Source: Nonomuraea sediminis (GTDB lineage: Bacteria; Actinomycetota; Actinomycetes; Streptosporangiales; Streptosporangiaceae). Taken from it: 64,000 nt of DNA. The DNA lies in contig NZ_JAHDTI010000002.1 of the NCBI RefSeq assembly GCF_018531495.1, forward strand, positions 868,001 to 932,000, given 5' to 3'. The translations under genes were made by a program, and so were the position numbers. The notes below the pieces were generated by a model. It was not told the origin of the DNA, did no database searches, and saw only the letters and a program-made list of their open reading frames with translations. Every line of letters starts with the position of its first letter. Position 1 is the first letter of the stretch. This document shows, one piece after another, positions 1 through 8,965 of the stretch.

Positions 1-1006
1 GGCATGGCTGGCAACGTCGCAGGCCGCTGGACGGCGCGCCGCAATCGGGACGGGTCGGCGCGGGTACGGGAGCCGAGACGAAGCGGGCCTTGCCGCCACA
101 CGTCCGTCCACAGGTGCGCACCTGCGAGGTGGCGGGGGTGAAGCGCGCTCCGCATACGGCGCAGGAGCGAGGAGCGGGTTCTGGCTCGGCGAAAGCGAGC
201 TGGTAGGTGATCCCGTCCGCCACTCGGGTGACCCGCAGTTCTTCGGCCTCGAGGTTCGCCAGGATCTCGGCGTCCATGGAGGTGATCCGAGCCTCCTGGG
301 TGGCGCCGTCGCCCAGCCAGGCGCCCAGGACGTACGGGGACAGGGGGAGGTCGCCCTCCTCCAGGTCGAAGGGGGCCGCTACGGCGACGGCGTGGTTCGG
401 TCGCTGGTCGGCCGACACGCAGCGGAGGGTGGCGGCGATCTCCTCGGTGGTGACGATGTCGGAGTGCCGCGCTGTCGTCGCGGCGTTCTTGGGCCTGCCT
501 ACGCGCTCGAGCAGGGCGCCCAGCAGCCTGGCGGCCGGATACGCGGGAGCGCTTCTACCGCTCGTCGGGCCCGTCGCGGTCTGGGGGATGCGGTCGAGTG
601 CGGGGATCGTCCGCTGGACCGTGTGCAGGACGTGGCGGAACTCCTCGCCCACCTCGCTCAGGGCTTGGCGATGGGTGATCAGGCGGTCGGGAGTGATCAG
701 CGATCGGGCATGGGCCTGCCCGACCCGTTCGATCGCGTCGGCGGGCCAGTAGTACGTCCGCTTGTGCTCCTGCGCTTGGCGGCGGGCGGCGCGGGTGGTG
801 GTGCGCCACTGGTGGTGGGCGTCGGCGACGATGACCGTGCCGTCGCTGAATTCGACCTCGTAGCACGGCCTGCCGTGCATGACCTCCGTGGCGGCGACGA
901 CGCGGGTGGGCTTGCCGTCGGCGCCGATGAGGTGGTCACCGACCTGCACCTCTCCCATCGTGGTCCAGCCGGACGGCGTCGGCAGCGGGGTGTCCAGAGC
1001 GAGCGC
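1..1006 (-). other. Intein in the DnaB Walker A loop (class 3-like, Ala1), truncated
   Basis: Protein-splicing element inserted directly after the Lys of ARPAIGK. It begins with Ala (ALALDTPLPTPSGW), not Cys or Ser, and has a Trp at about intein residue 67 in the block-B segment ADAHHQW. Both agree with class 3 inteins, where a block-F Cys acts first; that Cys is outside the window. A LAGLIDADG-like endonuclease motif (VLGAWLGDGA) lies near residue 227. A four-Cys cluster (CAVC, then CGRTCG) lies near residues 282-306. From memory, mycobacterial DnaB P-loop inteins have the same site and architecture. 335 intein residues are visible. Confidence 0.88.
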
Positions 1007-1681
1007 CTTGCCGATGGCGGGGCGGGCGGCCACGACGATCATCTGGCCGGGGTGGAGGCCGTTGGTCAGTTGGTCGAGGTCCTGGAAGCCGGTGGGGACG
1101 CCGACCATCTGGCCGCCTCGGCTGCCGATGGCCTCGAGTTCGTCGAGGGCGCCGGGCATGATGTCCGAGAGCGGGGCGTAGTCCTCCGAGGTGCGGCGTT
1201 CGGTGACCTTGTAGATTTCCGCCTGGGCGCGGTCTACCAGGTCGTCGACCTCTTCGTTGTTGCCGCCGTAGCCGAAGGAGACGATGCGCGTGCCCGCTTC
1301 GATGAGGCGGCGCAGGATCGCCTGCTCGCGGACGATCTTGGCGTAGTAGCCGGCGTTGGCCGCGGTGGGGACGACGGCCGTGAGCGTGTGGAGGTAGGCG
1401 GCGCCGCCCACGCGGGCCATCTCGCCGCGCTTCTGCAGTTCGTCGAAGACGGTGACGGCGTCGGCCGGCTCGCCCCTGCCGTACAGGTCGGTGATGATGT
1501 CGTAGATCATCTGGTGGGCGGGGCGGTAGAAGTCGTCGGAGCGCAGGATCTCGACCACGTCGGCGATCGCGTCCTTGGACAGCAGCATGCCGCCCAGCAC
1601 GGACTGCTCCGCCTCGATGTTGTTGGGTGGGGTGCGCTCGAAGCCTGGGCCTCCGCCGCCCTCTTCTTCCATACTGCTCAC
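1..1681 (-). CDS. dnaB: Replicative DNA helicase DnaB, intein-containing, 3' part outside window
   Basis: Replicative helicase that unwinds DNA at the fork. From the GTG at 1681 the protein opens with a short acidic/glycine leader, then the DnaB N-terminal domain (FERTPPNNIEAEQSVLGGML, then the helical DAVTVFDEL region). It continues into the RecA-like ATPase domain up to the Walker A motif ARPAIGK, at residues ~218-225. Reading then passes in frame into an intein instead of the usual GKS/T. The frame is open to base 1, so the intein end and the rest of the helicase lie beyond the window. An ATG at 1672 is an alternative start; the GTG has a better spaced GAGGGGG upstream. In many actinobacteria dnaB sits close to rpsF-rplI; here four transporter transcription units separate them. 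Confidence 0.93.
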   Translation of the reverse strand, partial: MSSMEEEGGGGPGFERTPPNNIEAEQSVLGGMLLSKDAIADVVEILRSDDFYRPAHQMIYDIITDLYGRGEPADAVTVFDELQKRGEMARVGGAAYLHTLTAVVPTAANAGYYAKIVREQAILRRLIEAGTRIVSFGYGGNNEEVDDLVDRAQAEIYKVTERRTSEDYAPLSDIMPGALDELEAIGSRGGQMVGVPTGFQDLDQLTNGLHPGQMIVVAARPAIGKALALDTPLPTPSGWTTMGEVQVGDHLIGADGKPTRVVAATEVMHGRPCYEVEFSDGTVIVADAHHQWRTTTRAARRQAQEHKRTYYWPADAIERVGQAHARSLITPDRLITHRQALSEVGEEFRHVLHTVQRTIPALDRIPQTATGPTSGRSAPAYPAARLLGALLERVGRPKNAATTARHSDIVTTEEIAATLRCVSADQRPNHAVAVAAPFDLEEGDLPLSPYVLGAWLGDGATQEARITSMDAEILANLEAEELRVTRVADGITYQLAFAEPEPAPRSCAVCGARFTPATSQVRTCGRTCGGKARFVSAPVPAPTRPDCGAPSSGLRRCQPC

Positions 1682-1778
1682 CGCGCCCCCTCGAACCTTG
1701 CAGGCGGTCGCACCACCCCCACTTGTAGCCGACCGGGGTGACAGTTTGGCGGGTTCTCGTCGGGACGGCAACGAGGGT

Positions 1779-1787
1779 TGTGGACAA
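1779..1787 (-). other. Perfect DnaA-box sequence between dnaB and the MATE gene
   Basis: TGTGGACAA is the exact reverse complement of TTGTCCACA, the high-GC actinobacterial DnaA box. Nearby 1790-1915 holds several one- or two-mismatch relatives (for example CTGTGGAAG, TTTCCACAA, CTGTCCACC). Such a cluster could bind DnaA upstream of dnaB. A nonamer match alone is weak evidence. Confidence 0.4.
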
Positions 1788-1936
1788 CCCTGTGGCCAAG
1801 CTGTGCACTATCGCGTCCAGGGTGTGAAAGCTCTGTGGAAGAGCCTGGGGATAACTCGGAAACTGTTTCCACAAACCCTTGCCGACCTGGGAAAAGTCTG
1901 TCCACCTCCTGTGGAGGAAAGAAAGTGGACCCCGGA

Positions 1937-1972
1937 GTGACCGACACGCCGAGTAATGCCCATAATGGGTAA
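1937..1972 (+). promoter_or_regulatory. Promoter giving a leaderless MATE transcript
   Basis: GTGACC (1937-1942) and CATAAT (1961-1966) are spaced by 18 bp. The expected start point falls on the ATG at 1973, and no ribosome-binding sequence precedes that ATG. A leaderless mRNA is inferred. Confidence 0.5.
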
Positions 1973-3268
1973 ATGCCCATTACCCGCCAAGACAGGGAGA
2001 TCCTTCGCCTTGCCGTGCCCGCGTTCGGGGCGCTGGTGGCGGAGCCGCTCTTCCTGCTCGCCGACTACGCCATCGTCGGGCACGGGTTGGGGACGGTGGC
2101 GGTGGGCGCGCTGGGTGTCGCGGGCACGGTGCTGACGACTCTGGTGAACCTGTGCGTGTTCCTGGCGTACGGCACGACGGCGTCGGTGGCGCGGCAGACG
2201 GGGGCGGGCAACCACGCGCGGGCGATGCGCAGCGGGGTGGACGGCATCTGGCTGGCGCTGGGCATCGGGGTGGCGCTGATCGCGGTGTGCTGGCCGCTGG
2301 CGCAGGACATCGTCGCCCTGTTCGGGGCGGGCAGGGACCAGGCGGCCGAGGCGGTGACGTACCTGCGGATCAGCCTGCTCGGCGCGCCAGGGATGCTGGT
2401 CGTGCTGGCGGGCACGGGCGTGTTGCGCGGGTTGCAGGACACGGTGACGCCGCTGGTGGTGTCGGTGGGTTCGTTCGCGCTCAACGCCGGGTTGAACGCC
2501 TGGTTCGTGCTGGGCCTGCACTGGGGCATCGCGGGTTCGGCGTGGGGCACCGTACTGGCTCAGTCGCTGGGCGCGGCGGTGTATCTGGCGGTCGTGGTCA
2601 GAGGGGCGAAGAGGCTGCGGACGTCGCTGCTGCCCGATCTCAAGGGTGTCCGGCAGGCGGGCACGGCCAGTTTCGCGCTGCTGGTCAGGACGGTGTGCCT
2701 GCGGATCGTGCTGCTCGTGGCGACGATGCTGGCGACGCGGATGGGGCAGGCGCCGCTGGCGGCCTACGCGATCGCCGCGCAGATCTGGTCGCTGCTGGCC
2801 TTCGCGCTCGACGCGATCGCGATCGCGGGGCAGGCGATCACCGGCAAGACGCTGGGCGCCGGCGATGTGGAGTCGACCAGGTCGGCGACCAGGCGGATGG
2901 TGCAGTGGGGCATCTGGTCGGGGATAGGGCTCGGGGTGCTGGTCGTGCTGGTCAGGCCGTTGCTGCCCGGGCTGTTCGACGCCGATCCGCAGGTGGCCGA
3001 GCAGTTGCTCGCGGTGCTGTGGCCAGTGGCGCTGTTCCAGCCGGTGTGCGGGGTGGTGTTCGTGCTCGACGGCGTGCTGATCGGCGCCGGCGACCAGCGC
3101 TACCTGGCCTGGGCCGGGTTGTGGACGACGCTGGCCTACCTGCCGGTGGCGCTGCTGGCCTCGAACGTGGTGTTGCTGTGGTGCGCGCTCGGCGTGTGGA
3201 TGATCGCGCGGTTGATCACACTGGTACGGCGAGCCGCCGGTACCGCCTGGCTGGTAACCGGGGCGTAA
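1973..3268 (+). CDS. MATE family efflux transporter
   Basis: Polytopic inner-membrane antiporter of the MATE/DinF family, which exports drugs or metabolites using a sodium or proton gradient. The 431 residues form about 12 hydrophobic segments in two similar halves, the usual length and layout. The opening RLAVPAFGALVAEPLFLLAD and the internal repeats around VLRGLQDTVTPL and GVLIGAGDQRYL are typical. The ATG at 1973 sits 6 nt after a -10-like CATAAT, so the mRNA is probably leaderless. It stands alone, divergent from dnaB. The substrate cannot be read from sequence. Confidence 0.88.
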   Translation: MPITRQDREILRLAVPAFGALVAEPLFLLADYAIVGHGLGTVAVGALGVAGTVLTTLVNLCVFLAYGTTASVARQTGAGNHARAMRSGVDGIWLALGIGVALIAVCWPLAQDIVALFGAGRDQAAEAVTYLRISLLGAPGMLVVLAGTGVLRGLQDTVTPLVVSVGSFALNAGLNAWFVLGLHWGIAGSAWGTVLAQSLGAAVYLAVVVRGAKRLRTSLLPDLKGVRQAGTASFALLVRTVCLRIVLLVATMLATRMGQAPLAAYAIAAQIWSLLAFALDAIAIAGQAITGKTLGAGDVESTRSATRRMVQWGIWSGIGLGVLVVLVRPLLPGLFDADPQVAEQLLAVLWPVALFQPVCGVVFVLDGVLIGAGDQRYLAWAGLWTTLAYLPVALLASNVVLLWCALGVWMIARLITLVRRAAGTAWLVTGA

Positions 3269-3336
3269 CCGTCCCGTGCTTGTCGGCCTCGTGAGTGATG
3301 AGGCACTGTGGGCGAGTTCCATGAGCGGGGTGTGCC

Positions 3337-4809
3337 TTGACCACGATTCTGCGACGACTGCCGCCGTCTGAGGCGACCGGGTTACGTACCGGCGCCCGGC
3401 ACAGCCTTGCCCAGCTCTACCGCCCGCTCGACCTGGTCGTTCTCGGGCTGGGTGTGATGATCGGCGCCGGGATCTTCAGCATCGCCGGTCGGCAGGCGGC
3501 CACGATCGCCGGGCCGGGCGTGATCCTCTCGTTCATGATCGCGGGCATCGCCAGCCTGCTGGCCGCGCTGTGCTACGCCGAACTGGCCTCGACGATGCCG
3601 ACGTCGGGCAGCGCGTACACCTTCACCTATGTGATCTTCGGTGAGGTGTGGGCGTGGATCATCGGGTGCGCGCTGGTCCTGGAGATGCAGCTGGCGGTGG
3701 CGGTGGTGGCCAGGGCCTGGGCCGGGCTCGCCGTACAGACGATCACCGACTTCGGCGTACGGCTGCCGCAGCAGGGCGTGATCGGGGACGTGTTCGTCTT
3801 CGTGATCCTGGCGGCGCTCACGGGCGTGGTGGCGCTGGGCGCGCGGATCGGTCTGCGCGCGCTGTGGATCATGGTGTCGGCCAAGCTGCTGGCCATCGGC
3901 GCGGTCATCGTGGTGGGCGCGCTGAACCTGGACGTGGCCAACTTCGGCGACTTCTACGTTCCGCCCAAGCCGGTCGCGGCGGCGGCGCCCACGGTGCTGG
4001 AGGTGTTCCTGGGTCAGGGGCAGGCGTTCGGATGGTTCGGGATCTTCGCGGCGGCGCCGGCCATCGCGTTCGCCTACATCGGCTGGGACATCATCGCGAC
4101 GGCGGCCGAGGAGACGGTCAACGCGTCGCGCGCGGTGCCCAAGGGGATGATCCGCAGCCTGGTGGTCGCCACGATCCTGTACATCGCGGTGGCAGTGGTG
4201 ATGGTCGGCATGATCCCCTACACCCGGATCTCCACGGACGCCCCGCTGTCCAGCGCGTTCAAGGTCGTGGGCGTGGACTGGATGGTGCACGTCATCGACC
4301 TGGGCGCGGTGCTGGGCCTGACGACGGTGATCCTGGTGCTGATCGTGGGCCAGACCCGAGTGCTGTTCTCGATGGCGCGCGACGGGCTCCTCCCCCGCGG
4401 CCTGGCCACGATCAGCAGGAACTACCACACGCCCTCACGGGTGACGCTGGTGATCGGCGCGGTGTCGATCGTGCTGGCCGAGTTCGTGCCCGTGCTGACG
4501 CTGCAGGAGCTGGTCGTGATGGGCACGCTGTTCGCGTTCCTGTTCGTGGCCGCCGGGGTGATCGTCATGCGGCGCCGGATGCCGCAGCTGGAGCGCGGCT
4601 TCACGGTGCCGCTCTCCCCCGTCGTCCCCGCCCTGTCGCTGGTGGCCACGCTCTGGCTGATGGTGAACCTGCACGTGGTCACCTGGGGCTGGTTCGCCCT
4701 GTGGATGGCCTTCGGCCTGCTGGTCTACCTGCTGTACGGCAGGCGGCACAGCCTGCTGGCCCCGGCCCGGGTCAAGGAGACGGCGGGCCGCGGCCGTCAC
4801 AGGCGTTAG
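3337..4809 (+). CDS. APC family amino acid permease
   Basis: Secondary transporter for amino acids or polyamines in the cytoplasmic membrane. The 490-residue protein has about 12-13 membrane segments and the APC signatures GVMIGAGIFSIAGRQAA in TM1 and a GWDIIATAAEETVN stretch mid-protein. The closest general match is the cationic amino acid transporter subgroup. The start is TTG at 3337 after a GAGCGGGG stretch; no ATG or GTG in this frame lies between the MATE stop and this TTG. The stop overlaps the stop of the convergent ABC ATPase gene by 4 bp. Confidence 0.87.
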   Translation: MTTILRRLPPSEATGLRTGARHSLAQLYRPLDLVVLGLGVMIGAGIFSIAGRQAATIAGPGVILSFMIAGIASLLAALCYAELASTMPTSGSAYTFTYVIFGEVWAWIIGCALVLEMQLAVAVVARAWAGLAVQTITDFGVRLPQQGVIGDVFVFVILAALTGVVALGARIGLRALWIMVSAKLLAIGAVIVVGALNLDVANFGDFYVPPKPVAAAAPTVLEVFLGQGQAFGWFGIFAAAPAIAFAYIGWDIIATAAEETVNASRAVPKGMIRSLVVATILYIAVAVVMVGMIPYTRISTDAPLSSAFKVVGVDWMVHVIDLGAVLGLTTVILVLIVGQTRVLFSMARDGLLPRGLATISRNYHTPSRVTLVIGAVSIVLAEFVPVLTLQELVVMGTLFAFLFVAAGVIVMRRRMPQLERGFTVPLSPVVPALSLVATLWLMVNLHVVTWGWFALWMAFGLLVYLLYGRRHSLLAPARVKETAGRGRHRR

Positions 4810-5555
4810 AACCGGCCCGCCTCCAGCACGGTCCGCAGGAAGTCCCTGGTCCGCCCGTGCTCGGGATCGGTGAAGATCTTCTCCGGCGGTCCCTTCTCCA
4901 GCAGCACGCCGCCGTCGAGGAAGCACACCGTGTCGGAGATGTCGCGGCAGAAGCTCATCTCGTGGGTGGTGAGGATCATCGTCATGCCCGACTGCTTGAG
5001 CTCGCGGATGATCTCCAGGACCTCCCTGACCAGCTCGGGGTCGAGCGCCGAGGTGACCTCGTCGAGCAGCATCAGGCGCGGCTGGGTGGCCAGCGCCCTG
5101 ATGATGGCCACCCGCTGCTGCTGCCCGCCGGACAGCTGGTCGGGGAAGGCCTTGGCCTTGCCCTCCAGCCCGAACCTGGTCAGCAGCTCGTGCGCGCTCT
5201 GCTCGGCCTCGGCCTTGGTGACCTTGTGCACCTGGCGCGGGGCGAGCGTGATGTTCTCGAGCACGCTCATGTGCGGGAACAGGTTGAACGACTGGAAGAC
5301 GATGCCCAGCTTCTTCCGCACGTCGTCCACGTTCGCCCGAGGATCGGTGATCTCGTCGCCGTCCAGCAGGATCCGTCCGTCGTCGACGGTCTCCAGCAGG
5401 TTGACGCAGCGCAGCAGGGTGGACTTGCCGGAGCCTGAGGCGCCGATGAGCGAGACCACCTCGTGCGGCTGGACCTCCAGCTCGATGCCGCGCAGCACCT
5501 GGTGGCCGTGGAACTCCTTCCACACGCCGTCGATGCTCAGCAGGCTGCCGCTCAT
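4806..5555 (-). CDS. Amino acid ABC transporter ATP-binding protein
   Basis: Cytoplasmic ATPase of a polar amino acid importer (GlnQ/HisP class). All family motifs are present in 249 residues: Walker A GASGSGKST near residue 39, Q-loop FQSFNLFPHMSV, signature LSGGQQQR, Walker B LMLLDEVTSALD and switch His in LTTHEMSF. It is the last gene of a tight minus-strand operon (binding protein, permease, ATPase), and its start overlaps the permease stop by 4 bp. The substrate is not determinable; a glutamate/glutamine-type substrate is the family default. Confidence 0.93.
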   Translation of the reverse strand: MSGSLLSIDGVWKEFHGHQVLRGIELEVQPHEVVSLIGASGSGKSTLLRCVNLLETVDDGRILLDGDEITDPRANVDDVRKKLGIVFQSFNLFPHMSVLENITLAPRQVHKVTKAEAEQSAHELLTRFGLEGKAKAFPDQLSGGQQQRVAIIRALATQPRLMLLDEVTSALDPELVREVLEIIRELKQSGMTMILTTHEMSFCRDISDTVCFLDGGVLLEKGPPEKIFTDPEHGRTRDFLRTVLEAGRF

Positions 5556-6397
5556 GCGCCCCGCCTCCTTCGCGTCCGCTCGGCCAGATGGTCGGTGAAG
5601 CGCGCCATCGGGATCGTGAGCAGGATGAAGAACAACGCCGCCACCAGGTAGGGCGTGTAGTTGAACTTGCTGGCCGCGTAGATCTGGGCCTGCCGCAGCG
5701 CCTCGACCGCGCCGATGGTGGCCACCAGGGCGGTGTCCTTCTGCAGCGAGATGAAGTCGTTGAGCAGCGGTGGGACGACCCGCCTGACGGCCTGGGGCAG
5801 CACGACGAAGCGCAGGGCCTTGGCGTGGCTGAGCCCGAGCGACCTGGCGGCGGCTATCTGGCTCGGGTGGATCGAGTCGATGCCCGACCTGAATACCTCG
5901 GCCACGTACGAGCCGTAGGAAAGCGTCAGCGCGATGATGCCCAGCACCATCGGATCGTTCGGGATGCCCTGCAGCCTCAGCCCGGGAAAGCCGAACCCGA
6001 CCATGTAGATGAGCAGGATTGTGGGGATCCCGCGGAAGATGTCGGTATAAGCGATCGCCAACGCCCGCAGCGGGAAGAACACCGGCGACCGCAGCCCGCG
6101 CACCACCGCCACCAGCAGGCCGACTACCAGGATCAGCGGCTCAGCGATCAGGAACATCTTGACGTTGAGCAGGAAGCCGTGCCACACGTCGGGCAGCGAC
6201 TTGACGAACCACTCCCAGTTGAAGAACGAGTCCTGCACCCGGGGCCAGCCGGGTGCGTTGGTGACGACGGTCGCCACGAGCACCAGGAACACGATCGTGG
6301 AGACCGTCGCGATCGACGCCGAGCGGCGGCCCCGCAACCTGCGGATCCGCTCGCGTTCGAGCTGGTGCTCGCTCTTGACCCAGGCCGTGGCCATCAC
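5552..6397 (-). CDS. Amino acid ABC transporter permease
   Basis: Membrane component of the same importer. It has a cytoplasmic basic N-terminus, a first membrane segment near residues 30-50, then the BPD_transp_1 core. The EAA loop reads AARSLGLSHAKALRFVVLPQAVR, with DIFRGIPTILLIY in an earlier membrane segment. Length 281 is normal. It overlaps the binding-protein gene and the ATPase gene by 4 bp each, so translation is probably coupled. A single permease gene implies a homodimer. Confidence 0.92.
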   Translation of the reverse strand: MMATAWVKSEHQLERERIRRLRGRRSASIATVSTIVFLVLVATVVTNAPGWPRVQDSFFNWEWFVKSLPDVWHGFLLNVKMFLIAEPLILVVGLLVAVVRGLRSPVFFPLRALAIAYTDIFRGIPTILLIYMVGFGFPGLRLQGIPNDPMVLGIIALTLSYGSYVAEVFRSGIDSIHPSQIAAARSLGLSHAKALRFVVLPQAVRRVVPPLLNDFISLQKDTALVATIGAVEALRQAQIYAASKFNYTPYLVAALFFILLTIPMARFTDHLAERTRRRRGA

Positions 6398-7260
6398 GAG
6401 AGCTCAGGCGCACCCGCGGCCGCGCCGAGCCACTGCTGCTCGATCTTGGCCAGCTCACCCTTGGACTTCAGCGCCTCGACGGCCTTGTCGACGCACGGCT
6501 TGAGCGCGGAACCCTTCTCCATGACCAGGCCGAACTCCTCGGGCGTGCCGCCGGTCGAGCTGAACTGACCGACGATCTTGGAGTTGTCCACCTGGGCGGC
6601 GGTCACGTAGAAGGCGGTGGGCAGGTCCACGACCAGGGCGTCGACCTGCTTGTTCTTCAGCGCGTTGACCGCGTCGATCTGCTCGTTGTAGACGTTCGCC
6701 TCGGCGGACGGCTTGATCACGTCCTTGACGGCGTCCAGCGAGGTGGTGCCGACCTGGACGCCGATCTTGGCGTCCTTCAGCTCGGCCAGGCTCTTGGCGT
6801 TGGCGAACTTGCTGCCCTGCACGGCGACGACGGCCTGCTTGACGGTGTAGTAGCCCTTGCTGAAATCGACGGCCTTGGCCCGGTCGGGCGTGATGGACAC
6901 CTGGTTGACGTCGAAGTCGAAGTTCTTGGCGCCGGGTGCGAAGGCGGAGTCGAACTTGACCGAGTTCCACTTGACCTCGGAACGGTCGAAGCCGAGCTCG
7001 CCCGCGACGGCGAAGGCCACCGCGCTCTCGAATCCCTTGCCGTTGCTCGGGTCGTCGTCCTGGAACCAGGGATCGTAGGCGGGCTTGTCCGTGCCGATGG
7101 TCAGCTTGCCCGCGTTGACCAGCTTGAGCTGGTCCTTTGTGCACGTGGTGGACGCCGACGCCGCAGGGGACGAGGTGGTCGCCGTATTGTCCACGGGCGC
7201 GCACGCTACGGCCGCCGCCGCCAGCGCGCCAACCGCCAGCAACACCGAGGGACGGGCCAT
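6394..7260 (-). CDS. Amino acid ABC transporter substrate-binding lipoprotein
   Basis: Extracytoplasmic solute receptor that delivers an amino acid to the permease. The N-terminus is a lipoprotein signal with lipobox AVAC at about residues 17-20, followed by a Ser/Thr/Ala-rich tether. The SBP_bac_3 fold follows: GKLTIGTDKPAYDPWF, then DFDVNQVSITPDRAKAVDFS, and IGVQVGTTSLDAVK. 288 residues. It is the first gene of the operon; a transcript could start in the 309-bp gap upstream, which also contains a solo copy of the dispersed repeat. Confidence 0.92.
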   Translation of the reverse strand: MARPSVLLAVGALAAAAVACAPVDNTATTSSPAASASTTCTKDQLKLVNAGKLTIGTDKPAYDPWFQDDDPSNGKGFESAVAFAVAGELGFDRSEVKWNSVKFDSAFAPGAKNFDFDVNQVSITPDRAKAVDFSKGYYTVKQAVVAVQGSKFANAKSLAELKDAKIGVQVGTTSLDAVKDVIKPSAEANVYNEQIDAVNALKNKQVDALVVDLPTAFYVTAAQVDNSKIVGQFSSTGGTPEEFGLVMEKGSALKPCVDKAVEALKSKGELAKIEQQWLGAAAGAPELS

Positions 7261-7390
7261 GACAGAGCCTCCAAGGGGGAGCTACAGGAAGAACCAGCAA
7301 ATTCTACTGGGCTCAACTAGGAAATACGCCACCACCAGGTGCTTTACCGGACCCGGACTCCGCTTGTACGGCGGCGCCGGGATCCTGTGC

Positions 7391-7488
7391 GCCGTGGCGG
7401 CGGGAAAGCGGCCCCGACTCGCCGCGAGCGCCGGGCGCGGGCCCTCGGCCGAAGTGCGGCGGGCGGCCGGTGGTGCGGCTTGCCGTAC
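7391..7488. repeat. Solo arm of the dispersed composite repeat (copy C)
   Basis: Bases 7415-7488 match the right-hand arm of the full copies at 18.1 and 30.9 kb: CGACTCGCCG at one end, GCGGGCGGCCGGTGG in the body, GCCGTAC at the other end. The flanking GCGGCGGGAAAGCGG stretch also matches their inner side. Only one arm is present and it is more diverged than the full copies. It occupies the gap between the ABC binding-protein gene and rplI; nothing coding is seen in 7261-7569. Confidence 0.7.
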
Positions 7489-7522
7489 ACGCGGCTTGCC
7501 ATGCACGCCGCTTGCCGTGCAA
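7475..7522. repeat. Three tandem 16-bp repeats
   Basis: GCGGCTTGCCGTACAC, GCGGCTTGCCATGCAC and GCCGCTTGCCGTGCAA follow each other without spacing, at the outer edge of the solo repeat arm. They look like local duplication of the arm's GCTTGCCGTAC end. Confidence 0.7.
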
Positions 7523-7523
7523 A

Positions 7524-7562
7524 AGAGAAAGCCTCCCTCCCAGGACGGGAGAGAGGCTTTCA
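7524..7562 (-). terminator. Rho-independent terminator of the rpsF-rplI operon
   Basis: AAAGCCTC and GAGGCTTT pair, with further CCTCCC/GGGAG pairing inside and a short loop. Read on the minus strand the stem is followed by TCTCTTTT. It lies just after the rplI stop. Confidence 0.85.
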
Positions 7563-7569
7563 GTGCTCG

Positions 7570-8016
7570 CTAGCCGGCGACGACCTCGACGTCGACGGAC
7601 GCGGACACCTCAGGGTGCAGCTTGACGCTGACCTTGTGGGAGCCGACGCTCTTGATCGGGTTGACGATCTCGATGCGGCGGCGGTCGAGCAGCGGGCCGC
7701 CGGCAGCCTTGACGGCGTCGGCGATGTCGCCCGTGGTGATCGAGCCGAACAGGCGGCCCGACTCGCCCGCGCGGGTGCTCAGGCGGACCCTGAGCGCACC
7801 GAGCTGGCCGGCGACTTCCTTGGCGGTGCCCAGGTCGCGGATCTCGCGCGCGTCACGAGCCTTGCGGATCGACTCGATCTGCTTCTCCGCGCCGCGCGTC
7901 CAGCGCATCGCGAAGCCCCGGGGGATGAGGTAGTTACGGCCGTAGCCGTCCTTGACCTCGACGACGTCACCGGGGGCGCCGAGGCCGGAGACCTCGTTGG
8001 TGAGGATGAGCTTCAT
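7570..8016 (-). CDS. rplI: 50S ribosomal protein L9
   Basis: Large-subunit protein L9, which binds 23S rRNA and helps keep the reading frame. The N-domain opens [34 protein letters not shown], the family signature, joined by a long helix to a C-domain ending VEVVAG. 148 residues is normal. Last gene of the minus-strand rpsF-ssb-rpsR-rplI operon, 14 bp after rpsR, with a strong terminator behind it. Confidence 0.98.
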   Translation of the reverse strand: MKLILTNEVSGLGAPGDVVEVKDGYGRNYLIPRGFAMRWTRGAEKQIESIRKARDAREIRDLGTAKEVAGQLGALRVRLSTRAGESGRLFGSITTGDIADAVKAAGGPLLDRRRIEIVNPIKSVGSHKVSVKLHPEVSASVDVEVVAG

Positions 8017-8030
8017 ATCGACAGGCCTCC

Positions 8031-8267
8031 TTAGCGCGCGGTGCTCGTGTAAGGCAGCAGGGCCACCTCACGCGCGTTCTTGATCGCGGTCGCCACGTCG
8101 CGCTGGTGCTGGGTGCAGTTGCCCGTCACCCGGCGTGCACGGATCTTGCCGCGGTCGGAGATGAACTTCCGCAGCAGCGCCGTGTCCTTGTAGTCGACGT
8201 AGGAGATCTTGTCGTGGCAGAACAGGCAAACCTTCTTCTTGGGCTTGCGCAGTGCCGGCTTAGCCAT
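8031..8267 (-). CDS. rpsR: 30S ribosomal protein S18
   Basis: Small-subunit protein S18, partner of S6 on the platform. 78 residues. CLFC near residues 14-17 and a further Cys at residue 51 look like the zinc-binding (C+) form; actinobacteria often also encode a C- paralogue elsewhere. The start has AAGGAG upstream. Third gene of the operon. Confidence 0.97.
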   Translation of the reverse strand: MAKPALRKPKKKVCLFCHDKISYVDYKDTALLRKFISDRGKIRARRVTGNCTQHQRDVATAIKNAREVALLPYTSTAR

Positions 8268-8329
8268 CGTGGTGCTCCTTTCAGAGCCCCGCCGTCAAGC
8301 GGGAATGGACCGGTTGGGTGGGTTTGTGG

Positions 8330-8878
8330 TTAGAAAGGCGGTTCGTCGCTGAAGTCGCCGCCGCCGCCGAAGCCGCCGCCCTGCGAACCACCGCCGCCGC
8401 CGCCTCCGAAGCCGCCGCCACCGCCGCCGCCCTGGGGCGGGGCGGGCGAGGCAGAGGCCCACGGGTCGTCGGCGGGACCGCCGCCAAAGCCGCCACCGCC
8501 GCCACCCTGACGGGAGGTGCGGTTGACCTTGGCGGTGGCGTTACGCAGGGACGGGCCGACCTCGTCGACCTCGACCTCGTAGACCGTGCGCTTCTCGCCT
8601 TCCTTGGTCTCGTAAGACCGCTGCTTGAGCCGCCCCTGCACGATGACCCGCATGCCGCGCTGGAGGCTCTCGGCGGCGTTCTCAGCCGCCTGCCGCCACA
8701 CGTTGCAGGTCAGGAAGAGGCTTTCGCCGTCCTTCCACTCGTTAGTCTGGCGATCCATGAACCGCGGAGTGGACGCGATGCGGAATCGAGCCACGGCTTG
8801 ACCCGTGGGGGTGAAGCGCAGCTCCGGATCGTCGACGAGATTGCCGACGATGGTGATTACTGTGTCGCCTGCTGCCAT
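8330..8878 (-). CDS. ssb: Single-stranded DNA-binding protein
   Basis: Essential SSB that coats single-stranded DNA in replication and repair. The OB-fold occupies about residues 1-115 (start [40 protein letters not shown]). A glycine-rich disordered tail follows and ends in the acidic tip DFSDEPPF, the partner-docking peptide. 182 residues. Second gene of the operon, after rpsF. Confidence 0.97.
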   Translation of the reverse strand: MAAGDTVITIVGNLVDDPELRFTPTGQAVARFRIASTPRFMDRQTNEWKDGESLFLTCNVWRQAAENAAESLQRGMRVIVQGRLKQRSYETKEGEKRTVYEVEVDEVGPSLRNATAKVNRTSRQGGGGGGFGGGPADDPWASASPAPPQGGGGGGGFGGGGGGGSQGGGFGGGGDFSDEPPF

Positions 8879-8965
8879 GGCTAGCGCTCGCCTTCCTGCA
8901 CGTCTTCGCTTGGGTTACGGCCCAGAGTACGGCTGCCGCCCGACAAAAGCCGGGCAACGAGCTGC

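Noticed and set aside
392..1741. 449-codon open frame on the + strand opposite dnaB
   Set aside because: Composition is the complement of a high-GC gene; the minus strand encodes recognisable DnaB and intein motifs throughout.
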